A DNA stretch of 34,041 nt from an uncultured Colwellia sp. (GCA_913063325.1 CAJXYE010000055.1:1-34041); one strand, 5' to 3'; positions 17,933 through 25,807 are shown, counted from the stretch's first letter. The notes: generated from the sequence alone by a model not told the origin. Numbers and translations: made by a program.

Positions 17933-17964
17933 TGTTGATTATCAAAGTATTATGATAATCAACA
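17933..17964 (-). promoter_or_regulatory. Perfect 11-bp hairpin in the ppnN leader
   Basis: TGTTGATTATC at 17933-17943 and its reverse complement at 17954-17964 flank a ten-base loop. The stem ends five bases from the AAGGAGT ribosome-binding site of ppnN, so it could modulate translation, serve as an operator, or mark the 3' end of the upstream cyclase transcript. No T-run follows. Confidence 0.45.
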
Positions 17965-18013
17965 ACTATGTGATGAGGTGTAGAGGGTTGTGCTTGAATA
18001 GTTATTTATATGG

Positions 18014-19624
18014 TTACTTAGTATAGATAACTTGGTTTTTACCTTGTTTTTTTGCCTTGTACATTGCTTGGTCAGCACGTTCGAAAGCTATGTGTATGTT
18101 ATCATCAGATCTTATATGCGTTGCACCAATAGAAAGAGTAATGCTCACTTTATTGCTTTTAAATTTAAAAGGTAGGCGAGCTACGTATTTATTAAGCGTG
18201 TTAAGCTCGGCAGTTAACTCTTTTTCTTGGGTTTTAGCATAAATTAAAACAAATTCTTCCCCACCATAGCGACCAACAAAAACGTCTTTACCCACATTTT
18301 TTACAATGGTATTAGCAATCACTTGAAGTGTTTTATCACCGGCAGTATGACCATAGCTGTCGTTAATTTTTTTAAAGTCATCAATATCGATTACAACAAG
18401 AGCAAGTTGAAAGGGTTTATGATGAAATCGTACCATAGACTTAGCAAAAAACTCATCAAATGCAGCTCGATTAGCAAGTTTTGTCAGGGCATCTTGCATG
18501 CTTTTTCTTTGTTGTTCGACCAGCTTCTCTTCAAATATTTGACTCTGATTTTCAAGTAACTCAACTTTTTCTGACATCTCATTGAGTTTATTTACCAGTT
18601 GTTGATGACTTTGTTGTTCAAATTTTGACTTTTGCTCTAACGTACTAGCAATAAATTGCAGTTTATCATTAATGTCTTCTTTTACTTGATTTAAGGATAA
18701 AGCTTTTTTCACACTATCTGTCATCTCAATCAATTGCCCTTGCAGTTTTTGATTGATTTTGTCATTAATAAGCTGAGAGCTTTTTTGTGATGAAATAGTT
18801 TCTTTAACAGCACTTTGAACTGTGCTCAGTGTAGCACTTAGGTTAGTTAAAAAGTTTTTAGCACTATGTTGCTCATCCTTAAAGTCAGCAACAATAACAT
18901 CGAAAATATCGATGAGATGATGCAAGATCTCATCACTTGATTGATCAGCCATTAATTTTTTCTTAATAGCCAATAAGTCGTTAGTATGCTCTGTAGATAA
19001 TGGGAGTGAACTTAGCGATTCTGATATTTTTTCAAGCACACTTGAATCAAATGTTGTTGAATCATTAGCTTTTGAGCTTTGACTCGTGGAAGTAATAATT
19101 TCTGGCGGCTGTAAAAGGCCTTTAGTAGGTGTTGAGTTTTTAGCTTTTAGGGCATGATCATAAAAAGTTAATAGTTTACTCAGTAATGGAATATATTGAA
19201 TTAATGCATCTTTACTGTCTTTCGTTTCGGTTAACAATGCCCGTAGATCTCTGCGTAAGTTACCAGGCAAACCATTTATTTTTTGTAAGCTTTGACCCGC
19301 TTGATTAAACTGATCATGCATATGAGAAATATTTTTCTCATTGGTTATACTATGTTGTTGCAATAATTTCGAAATAACGGCGACTTTTTCTTTAATGTCA
19401 GAAAATGGTGCTGCTTTGGTAAATAAGGTACGTAATTGCGCTAAGCGGTTATCTAATTCAAGATCAACACCTTTAGATATTAGTGTTAATTTACTAATAA
19501 ATTGAATGAGCAGATTGGATTGCAGATTAAAATCATCTTCTAGTGAACTACGAGACTCGATGGCTGTATCAAGTTTTCTTTTTAGTGCCACTAGTTGCTT
19601 TTGGGCAACAGAACTGTCATTCAT
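18014..19624 (-). CDS. GGDEF diguanylate cyclase with long coiled-coil N terminus
   Basis: A 536-residue cytoplasmic protein. The C-terminal GGDEF domain spans about 375-536, with DALTKLANRAAFDEFF at its start, the active site RYGGEEF at 452-458 and VSITLSIGAT afterwards, so c-di-GMP synthesis from GTP is expected. The usual RxxD inhibitory-site motif is absent (the segment reads VGKD), so feedback inhibition by product is unlikely. The N-terminal 370 residues have no membrane helix and are predicted to be helical and coiled-coil, with many Gln/Lys/Glu heptads, especially at 300-372. This is a likely dimerisation/sensing region of unknown ligand. It lies 96 bp upstream of ppnN on the same strand and is divergent from the M61 peptidase gene. 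Confidence 0.92.
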   Translation of the reverse strand: MNDSSVAQKQLVALKRKLDTAIESRSSLEDDFNLQSNLLIQFISKLTLISKGVDLELDNRLAQLRTLFTKAAPFSDIKEKVAVISKLLQQHSITNEKNISHMHDQFNQAGQSLQKINGLPGNLRRDLRALLTETKDSKDALIQYIPLLSKLLTFYDHALKAKNSTPTKGLLQPPEIITSTSQSSKANDSTTFDSSVLEKISESLSSLPLSTEHTNDLLAIKKKLMADQSSDEILHHLIDIFDVIVADFKDEQHSAKNFLTNLSATLSTVQSAVKETISSQKSSQLINDKINQKLQGQLIEMTDSVKKALSLNQVKEDINDKLQFIASTLEQKSKFEQQSHQQLVNKLNEMSEKVELLENQSQIFEEKLVEQQRKSMQDALTKLANRAAFDEFFAKSMVRFHHKPFQLALVVIDIDDFKKINDSYGHTAGDKTLQVIANTIVKNVGKDVFVGRYGGEEFVLIYAKTQEKELTAELNTLNKYVARLPFKFKSNKVSITLSIGATHIRSDDNIHIAFERADQAMYKAKKQGKNQVIYTK

Positions 19625-19893
19625 AAAACCAATTAATCCTTAAAGTCGAGGAATGTTGAGTGTTTAATAGCGTTTAAATAATATGGTCTATGTTTTCTTA
19701 ACGACCATTTATTTTGTTAATTAATTTATAACTATTACATTGCCCTTAGTATAAGACACTTTATAACATAAAAATGTTATTTATCAGTATGGGAATGAAA
19801 AAAAACACTTTCATTGTACCATAGTAACTTTTAATAGCATTTCTTCATTGCTAAAATAGCACGACCGTATCCTAACTACTTTGTGTACCAATA

Positions 19894-21744
19894 ATGAGAG
19901 AACTTACTCGAATGTTCAACTATAAATTCAAATTAATAATAGCTATATCTTTATTTTTCGCACAGCTTATATCCGCTAACGCTAACGCTAACGCTAACGC
20001 TAACGTAAAGGTTAACATTAGTATCGAGCAACCAGAACACCACTTAGCGTTTGTAGAGCTTAGATTTGAACAAGTTCACAAGAGTAAGGTTAGTTTTCAT
20101 CTTCCTACATGGCGTACAGGCCGGTATCAAACGTTAAATTTAGCTAATGGTATTCGTGAGTTCAGTGCTAAAGATAGCCATGGTAATGCACTTAGTTGGC
20201 AAAAAACTGATAAAAGTACTTGGCAAGTGCATGACACCGAAAATAAAAAAATTATATTATCTTACCAGGTTTATGCAAATCAATTGGCAAAAAGAACTCG
20301 TCACATTGATGATAGTCATGCATTTTTAGATAGCTCTGCCGTTGTTATGTACAGTGATGTAAGTCGAGGCTTAGAGCATAAAGTACAGTTATCAGTACCT
20401 GGTTTATGGCGAAGTTTTTCGGGACTTGAAACCGGGGGTAATGAGCATCAATTTATAGCAAGTAACTATGACCAATTAGTAGACTCTCCCATTGAAACCG
20501 GTATTAACGAACATCATCAGTTTAGTGTTGATAGTCGTCAGTATGAATTGGTCATTTGGGGAGAAGGTAATTTTGATAATGCAAAAATGGTTAAAGATTT
20601 ACAAATACTAGTAAAGCAAAGTAAACATATTTGGCAGGGGTATCCTTTTAAACGTTATGTATTTATGGTGCATGCAACAAGCGGTGCTCGCGGTGCAACA
20701 GAGCATGTTAATTCAACCATCATTCAGCGTTCGCGCTTTAAATTTTCTACTCGCAAAGATTACTTAAGCTTTATTGCTGTTGCGGCTCATGAATTTGTTC
20801 ACACGTGGAATGTAAAGCAGTATCGCCCACAAGGTATAGTGCCTTATGATTACCAACAAGAAAATTATTCGAATTTATTATGGTTAGTCGAAGGCTCAAC
20901 CAGTTATTTGCAATATCAGCTTTTATTGCGGGGTAACTTAATGACCACAGATGAGTTTTTTACCGCACTAGCTAAACGCATTACAGCTCATCGTCATAAA
21001 CCCGGAACAACAAGTCAAAGTGTCGCACAAGCAAGTTTTGATGCCTGGATAAGTGAAGGGGGAGATTATGGTAATAACCATAGTGTAAATATTTATGCGG
21101 AAGGCTTTTTAGCCTCTTGGTTACTTGATTTTGATATGCTAACCAAAACGGCATTGTCGAAAAGTTATCGAAATGCGCATAATCAACTCTATCAGCAACA
21201 TCGTTTACCAAAAAGCTATAAAGAAGAAGATGTTTTAAATATATTAAAACAGATAACGGGTGAGGACTATCAAGTTTGGTGGCAAGAAAATATTCAAAGC
21301 ACAACAGCAATTGATTTTAGTCTTTTATTGGCCAAAGCCGGTTTAGAAATGAGTTATGGTAAGAGTGATGATGATAAGTCGAGCACAAAATATAAAGTGT
21401 GGACGGGTCTTAAAACTAAGGCCAATACTTATGGATTAACTGTTTCATCGGTAGAAAAGAATAGTCCGGCATGGCATGCAGCTATGACGACAGGAGATGT
21501 TATTGTCGCTATTGATGGTTTACGTATGGCCGAAAAAGAGCTTGATAATCGTTTAAAAGACTTTAAGCCGAAGCAAAACATTACTATTACTTACTTTCGA
21601 AGAGACAAGTTAACAACAACGTCACTTGAACTTGCTGAAATCCCTAAAAACAAGTTAAAAATCATACCTATGGCGAAGGTAAGTACAAAGCAGAAGGCCT
21701 TTTTTAAAGCATGGACAGGTGTCGACTTCCCACAAAAGAAATAG
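19894..21744 (+). CDS. Exported M61 family (glycyl aminopeptidase-like) metallopeptidase with PDZ domain
   Basis: A 616-residue exported zinc peptidase. The signal peptide runs to about Ala28-Ala30 (LIIAISLFFAQLISANA), followed by five Ala-Asn pairs encoded by a hexanucleotide repeat. An M61 N-terminal beta domain follows (PTWRTGRYQTLNLANGIREF at 71-90). The zinc site HEFVH lies at 299-303, with the third ligand probably Glu333 in WLVEGSTSYL. A PDZ domain lies at about 505-590, with AWHAAMTTGDVIVAIDG as its core. Family members cleave peptides, some with preference for N-terminal Gly or Ala; the substrate here is unknown. The second Met (19912) is an equally good start and would shorten the n-region of the signal peptide. 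It is convergent with queF. Confidence 0.9.
   Translation: MRELTRMFNYKFKLIIAISLFFAQLISANANANANANVKVNISIEQPEHHLAFVELRFEQVHKSKVSFHLPTWRTGRYQTLNLANGIREFSAKDSHGNALSWQKTDKSTWQVHDTENKKIILSYQVYANQLAKRTRHIDDSHAFLDSSAVVMYSDVSRGLEHKVQLSVPGLWRSFSGLETGGNEHQFIASNYDQLVDSPIETGINEHHQFSVDSRQYELVIWGEGNFDNAKMVKDLQILVKQSKHIWQGYPFKRYVFMVHATSGARGATEHVNSTIIQRSRFKFSTRKDYLSFIAVAAHEFVHTWNVKQYRPQGIVPYDYQQENYSNLLWLVEGSTSYLQYQLLLRGNLMTTDEFFTALAKRITAHRHKPGTTSQSVAQASFDAWISEGGDYGNNHSVNIYAEGFLASWLLDFDMLTKTALSKSYRNAHNQLYQQHRLPKSYKEEDVLNILKQITGEDYQVWWQENIQSTTAIDFSLLLAKAGLEMSYGKSDDDKSSTKYKVWTGLKTKANTYGLTVSSVEKNSPAWHAAMTTGDVIVAIDGLRMAEKELDNRLKDFKPKQNITITYFRRDKLTTTSLELAEIPKNKLKIIPMAKVSTKQKAFFKAWTGVDFPQKK
19975..20004 (+). repeat. 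Hexanucleotide tandem repeat GCTAAC x5 inside the M61 gene
   Basis: Five perfect copies of GCTAAC encode (Ala-Asn)5 directly at the signal-peptide cleavage region. The unit is a multiple of three, so copy-number changes keep the reading frame and only lengthen or shorten the mature N terminus. Confidence 0.95.
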
Positions 21745-21759
21745 TTGTCTAGACCCTCA

Positions 21760-21812
21760 GCATTAAAGCGTATTAATTCATTTGTTATGAATACGCTTTA
21801 ATGCCTGTTTTT
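21760..21812. terminator. Bidirectional terminator between the M61 peptidase gene and queF
   Basis: GCATTAAAGCGTATT at 21760-21774 and its exact reverse complement at 21790-21804 form a 15-bp stem with a 15-base loop. TTTTT follows at 21808-21812 on the plus strand. It lies between convergent genes. Confidence 0.65.
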
Positions 21813-21825
21813 ATGCGGGTATAAG

Positions 21826-22686
21826 TTACTGGCGCAGTGTTCTAGCAAAAGGCGCTTTATCAATATGACTACTTCTAAATGGATTTATATCTAATCCACC
21901 TCGCCTGGTGTAACGTGCGAAAACAGTTAATTCATCAAGTTGGCAGAGTTGCTGTAAATCGCAGTATATTCTTTCGACACATTGTTCATGAAATTCATTG
22001 TGTTGGCGAAAAGATATTAAGTATTTTAAAAGCGCTGAATGATCTATAGCTTTACCACGGTAGTGGATGTAGATACTTGCCCAATCCGGTTGATTGGTTA
22101 TTAAACAGTTAGATTTCAACAGGTGGCTAACTAAATGCTCTTCAATTTGAACTTCTTGTGTTTTATCTTGTGCACCAGCAAGTAATTGTGCGTCATATTG
22201 ATAGTTATCTATGCTGATATCTTCACCATCAATGCAAAAACAATTCTCTGTATTTTTGGCAATATCTAGGGCCGGGCAGTGATCAACACCAAATAAACTG
22301 ACACTTGCCTCAGCGCCCGCTATTTTTGAAAGGTCTTTAATTAATATACTTTCAACTGCTTTAATACTAGCAAAACGTGTTTGATTAAAGCTATTTAAAT
22401 AAAGTTTGAACGATTTTGACTCAACAATATTTTCACTAGTACAAGCAAAACGAAATTCTGCCACGGCAACGACAGGTTTACCTTTATTATTGAGCCATGA
22501 GAGTTCATAACCGTACCAGACATCTTCACCAACAAAAGGTAAATTGCTTTGATTTAGTGATAAGTCATCCCTATTTAAACTTCTAGGTACTCCTTGTAGT
22601 AAATCTGCGGTATATTCGCTGCAATATTGTGTACTTTTACCCAGTGTTAACTTGCTGAGTTCCGATGCATTTTGATAATTGGCCAT
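21826..22686 (-). CDS. queF: NADPH-dependent 7-cyano-7-deazaguanine reductase (long form)
   Basis: QueF reduces preQ0 to preQ1 in the queuosine tRNA-modification pathway. The 286 residues match the two-domain long form (E. coli 282). The QueF NADPH motif ESKSFKLYLNSFNQTRF lies at 89-105. The catalytic Cys194 is in KSNCLITNQPDW, with Asp201 as the general acid. IHYRGKAIDHSALLKYLISFRQHNEFHEQCVE at about 207-238 holds the substrate-binding Glu. The C terminus ARYTRRGGLDINPFRS is diagnostic. It is divergent from syd, as in E. coli where queF and syd are neighbours. Confidence 0.96.
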   Translation of the reverse strand: MANYQNASELSKLTLGKSTQYCSEYTADLLQGVPRSLNRDDLSLNQSNLPFVGEDVWYGYELSWLNNKGKPVVAVAEFRFACTSENIVESKSFKLYLNSFNQTRFASIKAVESILIKDLSKIAGAEASVSLFGVDHCPALDIAKNTENCFCIDGEDISIDNYQYDAQLLAGAQDKTQEVQIEEHLVSHLLKSNCLITNQPDWASIYIHYRGKAIDHSALLKYLISFRQHNEFHEQCVERIYCDLQQLCQLDELTVFARYTRRGGLDINPFRSSHIDKAPFARTLRQ

Positions 22687-22740
22687 AATTTTTTCAGTAG
22701 TGAGCTAGTATCACGCTATTTTAAAGGATCTTTTCTTTAT

Positions 22741-23343
22741 ATGACATCTACAAATAAAACTTTAGTTCAAACGCTTTTAAATTTTAGTAAAAACTATAGT
22801 GAACAATACATTGAGCAATTTGGACACCTTCCTACAATAGTACATGATGAACAATGGCTATCACCGTGTGAGTTGGGTGCACATGATACTAACCAGCATT
22901 ACTGGCAAGCGGTAGCAATGACTAGTGAGCTGTTAACTAATGAGCAAGAGGAATTGCTCTCTTTTACAAATGTTGAATCAGCATTAGATATTGAATTACA
23001 TCAAGACATTAAAACCTATTTTACTACAATTTTCAGTGGCGATATTGAAGCACAGTGCGAGGAAGGCGAGTTATCGCTTCTATTTGCTTGGAATAAAGAA
23101 GACTTTGAACGACTACAAGAAAATATCATTGGCCATATCTTAATGAAACAAAGGCTAAAACAAGCTGAGACTGTGTTTTTTGCAGTGACTGATGAAGAGG
23201 ATATGATCATCTCTATAGACAATAATAGTGGTGAAGTTTGGGTCGAACAAGTTGGATGTAAACCGCATAAAAAACTGAGTGACTCATTAGTTGAATTTAT
23301 AAGCCACTTATCACCAAAAATTGTGGTGAGTGAGAAAGAGTAG
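22741..23343 (+). CDS. syd: SecY-interacting protein Syd
   Basis: Syd binds SecY at the cytoplasmic face of the inner membrane and is thought to check or regulate defective translocons. From the ATG at 22741 it has 200 residues (E. coli 181). The family blocks are visible: TYFTTIFSGDIEAQ at about 88-101, LLFAWNKEDFERLQENIIGHILMKQRLK at about 110-138, and DNNSGEVWVEQVG at about 160-173. The frame extends to 22672, but the extra residues would overlap the divergent queF start and look unlike Syd, so I use the internal ATG. A weak AAAGGA lies about 14 bases upstream. Acidic composition (many Glu/Asp) fits the known SecY-binding protein. Confidence 0.92.
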   Translation: MTSTNKTLVQTLLNFSKNYSEQYIEQFGHLPTIVHDEQWLSPCELGAHDTNQHYWQAVAMTSELLTNEQEELLSFTNVESALDIELHQDIKTYFTTIFSGDIEAQCEEGELSLLFAWNKEDFERLQENIIGHILMKQRLKQAETVFFAVTDEEDMIISIDNNSGEVWVEQVGCKPHKKLSDSLVEFISHLSPKIVVSEKE

Positions 23344-23360
23344 AGCAAAGGTTGTAATGG

Positions 23361-23729
23361 TTACTCTTTTTCACTCAATTGTTTCGCTAAGTCATTAATG
23401 AGTAATTTCATTTCCGATAACTCACTTTTTATTGCCGTTAACTCTGATTCTAGTGATTGCTGTATTACTTTTTTTATTGAACCATCTTCAAGTAAGGATT
23501 CAAGTAATGCTGCAGTACCTTTAGACGATGGAATGTCATTGATTTGTTGCACTTCATTGTTAATTGAGCTGATGAAATCAGGTTGATGTTGCCAATTTTT
23601 CAGTGTTGTTATTACCGTCGCTAATGGAACTTTTTGATTTAGCTTTGCTTTTACTAAAGCTACCGTTGGTTTTTTCCCCGCATTAGCGAGTTGATTGGCA
23701 GAGATTAAAATTTCATCGATAATTGTCAT
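23361..23729 (-). CDS. KfrA_N-like small DNA-binding/coiled-coil protein
   Basis: A 122-residue cytoplasmic protein. Residues 5-50 (ILISANQLANAGKKPTVALVKAKLNQKVPLATVITTLKNW) resemble the N-terminal helix-turn-helix of KfrA-like proteins: helix, G-K-x-P-T-V, helix, then a short turn and another helix. The C-terminal third (ELTAIKSELSEMKLLINDLAKQLSEKE) is a coiled coil with Leu/Ile/Met heptads. I read it as a small DNA-binding dimer; its target is unknown. It is convergent with syd with only 17 bp between stops, and divergent from the DUF3192 lipoprotein gene. Similar proteins occur near syd in related genera in my recollection, but I could not check this. Confidence 0.65.
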   Translation of the reverse strand: MTIIDEILISANQLANAGKKPTVALVKAKLNQKVPLATVITTLKNWQHQPDFISSINNEVQQINDIPSSKGTAALLESLLEDGSIKKVIQQSLESELTAIKSELSEMKLLINDLAKQLSEKE

Positions 23730-23862
23730 TTTACTTACTGATTTTAATATAATTAAGGTAATTAACTATATTTTAGCCAATATAACTAAATATGTCTCTA
23801 ACTTCATCTCCTGTATTTTTAAAGTTTAATGAATTCAATGCCTTATGTTTCTGGCTTGTTTT

Positions 23863-23892
23863 TTGCTTTTATAAATAAAGAATTATTATAAT
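23863..23892 (+). promoter_or_regulatory. Promoter of the DUF3192 lipoprotein gene
   Basis: TTGCTT at 23863-23868, an 18-bp spacer and a consensus TATAAT at 23887-23892. This places the start about 25 nt before the ATG at 23924, with GGGAA as ribosome-binding site. Confidence 0.55.
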
Positions 23893-23923
23893 TATTACAT
23901 TGTACCTCTAGGGAATTTCAAAC

Positions 23924-24316
23924 ATGAAAAAATCAATAATTGCTTTACTGATTGCTGCGCCACTAGCTATGACACTATCTGGCTGTGTTGTTAAAATAAA
24001 TGATGATGGCATCGACCATGGTTTTGTTGGTGATAGCGAAGACCGTACTTATAAAAACCGTAAAAAGATTGCCAAAGTACAGCTAGGTGCTTCTTTTATG
24101 GATATGCAAGAGAAACTAGGGGTTTCTGACTTTTCAGAAACTTACGCCGATGGCGAGAACACGGTACGCGTTTTATATTACCGTACACAGCGTAAACATA
24201 AAGATGGTTTAACAACAAAAGATGAGTGTACCTATCTACAGTTTATCAACGGTAAGCTAGTCGAAACAGGTAATGGTGGTGATTATTCAAAAACTGGAAA
24301 AGTTAAAACTAATTAG
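23924..24316 (+). CDS. DUF3192 family lipoprotein
   Basis: A 130-residue lipoprotein. The signal peptide is MKKSIIALLIAAPLAMT, ending in the lipobox LSGC with Cys21. After the acidic linker DDGIDHG comes the DUF3192 domain: KIAKVQLGASFMDMQEKLGVSDFSE, then VRVLYYRTQRKHKDGLTTKDECTYLQFINGKLVETG. The last segment is shared with the protein at 15250-15675. Residues at +2/+3 are Val-Val, so export to the outer membrane via Lol is expected. Function is unknown; the repeated Asp-Glu-Cys-Thr core with a single conserved cysteine is notable. It has its own promoter and terminator and is monocistronic. Confidence 0.85.
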   Translation: MKKSIIALLIAAPLAMTLSGCVVKINDDGIDHGFVGDSEDRTYKNRKKIAKVQLGASFMDMQEKLGVSDFSETYADGENTVRVLYYRTQRKHKDGLTTKDECTYLQFINGKLVETGNGGDYSKTGKVKTN

Positions 24317-24350
24317 TTATCACATTGTATTTAGTGTAATCGGTATAAGG

Positions 24351-24376
24351 TACCTCGCGCAGCGGGGTATTTTTTT
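24351..24376 (+). terminator. Intrinsic terminator of the DUF3192 lipoprotein gene
   Basis: TACCTCGC at 24351-24358 pairs with GCGGGGTA at 24362-24369 (one G-U) around a three-base loop, followed by seven T residues. It lies 35 bp past the stop. Confidence 0.85.
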
Positions 24377-24400
24377 ATCTTAATTTTGGTGGCATTACTA

Positions 24401-24664
24401 ATACCAAGTTGATTAAGTTCTTTCCCACACAGCGAGAATTAAAAGGCTTAGAGGCAAGGCATTGATTGATGAGAATGGTTATTCCCTTATCAAAATCAAT
24501 AACGCAGCATATAAGCCTTTTAAACTCGCCCTTGGGAGCTCATTGGTAAACTGATAATTTCACAAAATTAACTAAATATAGAATGACTATGTTTAACAAA
24601 TTTTGTTTATTCTAAGCTCACCAATGTAGCTCTGAGTAGGGAAGAAATTTAATCAAATTGGTAT
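24401..24664. mobile_element. MITE-like repeat element A, full copy (264 bp)
   Basis: Bounded by inverted ends: ATACCAAGTTGATTAA from 24401, and the reverse complement of ATACCAATTTGATTAA ending at 24664. The similarity extends over about 28 bases. There is no ORF. The left half folds: GCGAG plus TTAAAAGGCTTA near 24433-24451 pairs with TAAGCCTTTTAA plus CTCGC near 24512-24529, enclosing GAAT/ATTC and ATTGAT/ATCAAT pairings. The right 88 bp recur inverted at 33954-34041 with one mismatch. It separates the DUF3192 lipoprotein terminator from the GNAT promoter. Confidence 0.85.
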
Positions 24665-24684
24665 AACTGTAAAATTTATTATAT

Positions 24685-24714
24685 TTGACCTATTTGAAAT
24701 TATACTGCTATGGT
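24685..24714 (+). promoter_or_regulatory. GNAT gene promoter with extended -10
   Basis: TTGACC at 24685-24690, an 18-bp spacer and TGC-TATGGT (24706-24714) as an extended -10. It starts 20 bp after the end of repeat element A. Confidence 0.4.
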
Positions 24715-24742
24715 GGGTTGTTAGATTAAAAAACAACCCACC
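24712..24742 (+). promoter_or_regulatory. Perfect 11-bp hairpin in the GNAT gene leader
   Basis: GGTGGGTTGTT at 24712-24722 and AACAACCCACC at 24732-24742 around a nine-base loop. It sits between the -10 and the ribosome-binding site (AGGA, ATG at 24762). It overlaps the expected transcription start, so it could be an operator or a 5'-end stabilising stem. Confidence 0.45.
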
Positions 24743-24761
24743 GTCAGAGTAGGAAAAAATA

Positions 24762-25433
24762 ATGACTGAAACAGTATCGGTAGAAAGTAGTGTTGACAGC
24801 AAAATAAATCAAGACGTTAAGATTAGAGCGACTTATTTAAGTGCTCATGAGTTGAAGTTAGCCGCGTCACTTTTATATCAAGCTTATCATGATGATCCTG
24901 TTTTTTTAGATATTTTTAATAGCGGTAAAGAAGATTATGAGCAACGCCTTCGTGGTGCTATTAGAGAAGAGCTCAACGCATTTTGGCAAGCTAGACAACC
25001 TATGATCGGTTTGTACTTGGGGGAAACTATGGTTGGTGTCGCCTGTATCAACAGTCCCGATGAAACATTAGCTAGTGATCGTTTCTGGCATTGGCGCCTT
25101 AAAATGCTGTTAAATGCGGGTTACTTTAGTACCAAGCAGATGATGCAAAAAGAACAAACCGTATTAGCTGCAGTGCCATTAAAGGTTTTTCATTTCCTAT
25201 CATTTATTGCGGTTCACCCTCTGCACCAACAGCATGGTTTTGGTCACTATTTAATGGCTGCGGTTAATACCGTGCTTGATGAGCATCCAGATAGTGAAGG
25301 CGTTGCGGTATATGCAACGTCAGGAAAATTTAAAGAGTTTTTTAAACATGTTGACTATCACACTGTGAAAGAAGTCACAGTAGGAAATGTTTGTGGCGCA
25401 GTGATGGTTCATTATCGAGAGGAAGAGTCTTAA
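24762..25433 (+). CDS. GNAT family N-acetyltransferase
   Basis: A 223-residue cytoplasmic protein with the GNAT fold. Residues 22-60 carry the N-terminal strand-helix region (ATYLSAHELKLAASLLYQAYHDDPVF). MIGLYLGETMVGVACINSP at about 84-102 is the beta2-beta3 hairpin. Motif A, with the acetyl-CoA pyrophosphate loop, is FLSFIAVHPLHQQHGFGHYLM at about 147-167; its Q-x-x-G-x-G/H pattern is acceptable but not perfect. GVAVYATSGKFKEFFKHVDY follows. The substrate cannot be inferred. The first 20 residues are polar and probably flexible. It is a single-gene unit between two repeat elements (24401-24664 and 25477-25699). Confidence 0.85.
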   Translation: MTETVSVESSVDSKINQDVKIRATYLSAHELKLAASLLYQAYHDDPVFLDIFNSGKEDYEQRLRGAIREELNAFWQARQPMIGLYLGETMVGVACINSPDETLASDRFWHWRLKMLLNAGYFSTKQMMQKEQTVLAAVPLKVFHFLSFIAVHPLHQQHGFGHYLMAAVNTVLDEHPDSEGVAVYATSGKFKEFFKHVDYHTVKEVTVGNVCGAVMVHYREEES

Positions 25434-25476
25434 CTATTATTGCTTTATTAGTCTGAGAAACTCTTTCATTAGTTAA

Positions 25477-25699
25477 CCTGAACTCTGGATAATGAGTGCT
25501 TTATTTTATGTAAAACAAAAGCTGAAATCATTAAATACGAAATTTACAAGTTTAAGTAACGATATACGCTATCGATGTTTCAATTTATTTGATTGTCTAG
25601 GCAAAACGTTTATGAATAACGAGTTATTTATCAACACTTTAACGCTGAGAATCGGGTAAGGGGGAATGTTGAGCAAGTGCTGCTTATCCAGAGTTCAGG
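25477..25699. mobile_element. MITE-like element C (223 bp) with 8-bp target-site duplication
   Basis: CCTGAACTCTGGATAA at 25477-25492 and its exact reverse complement at 25684-25699 are 16-bp terminal inverted repeats. They are flanked directly by TTAGTTAA at 25469-25476 and TTAGTTAA at 25700-25707, a perfect 8-bp target-site duplication. The interior has no ORF of meaningful length, so this is a non-autonomous element mobilised in trans. It occupies most of the 374-bp gap between the GNAT gene and tamB. Confidence 0.88.
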
Positions 25700-25807
25700 T
25701 TAGTTAAGTTATATTTAACGGGGTTTCAATAATCCGGTTGAATATAGCTTGTCACTCAATCTGATAATTTTTAAGACATATTTCACCAGCCCCCCAATCA
25801 TTTGTCA

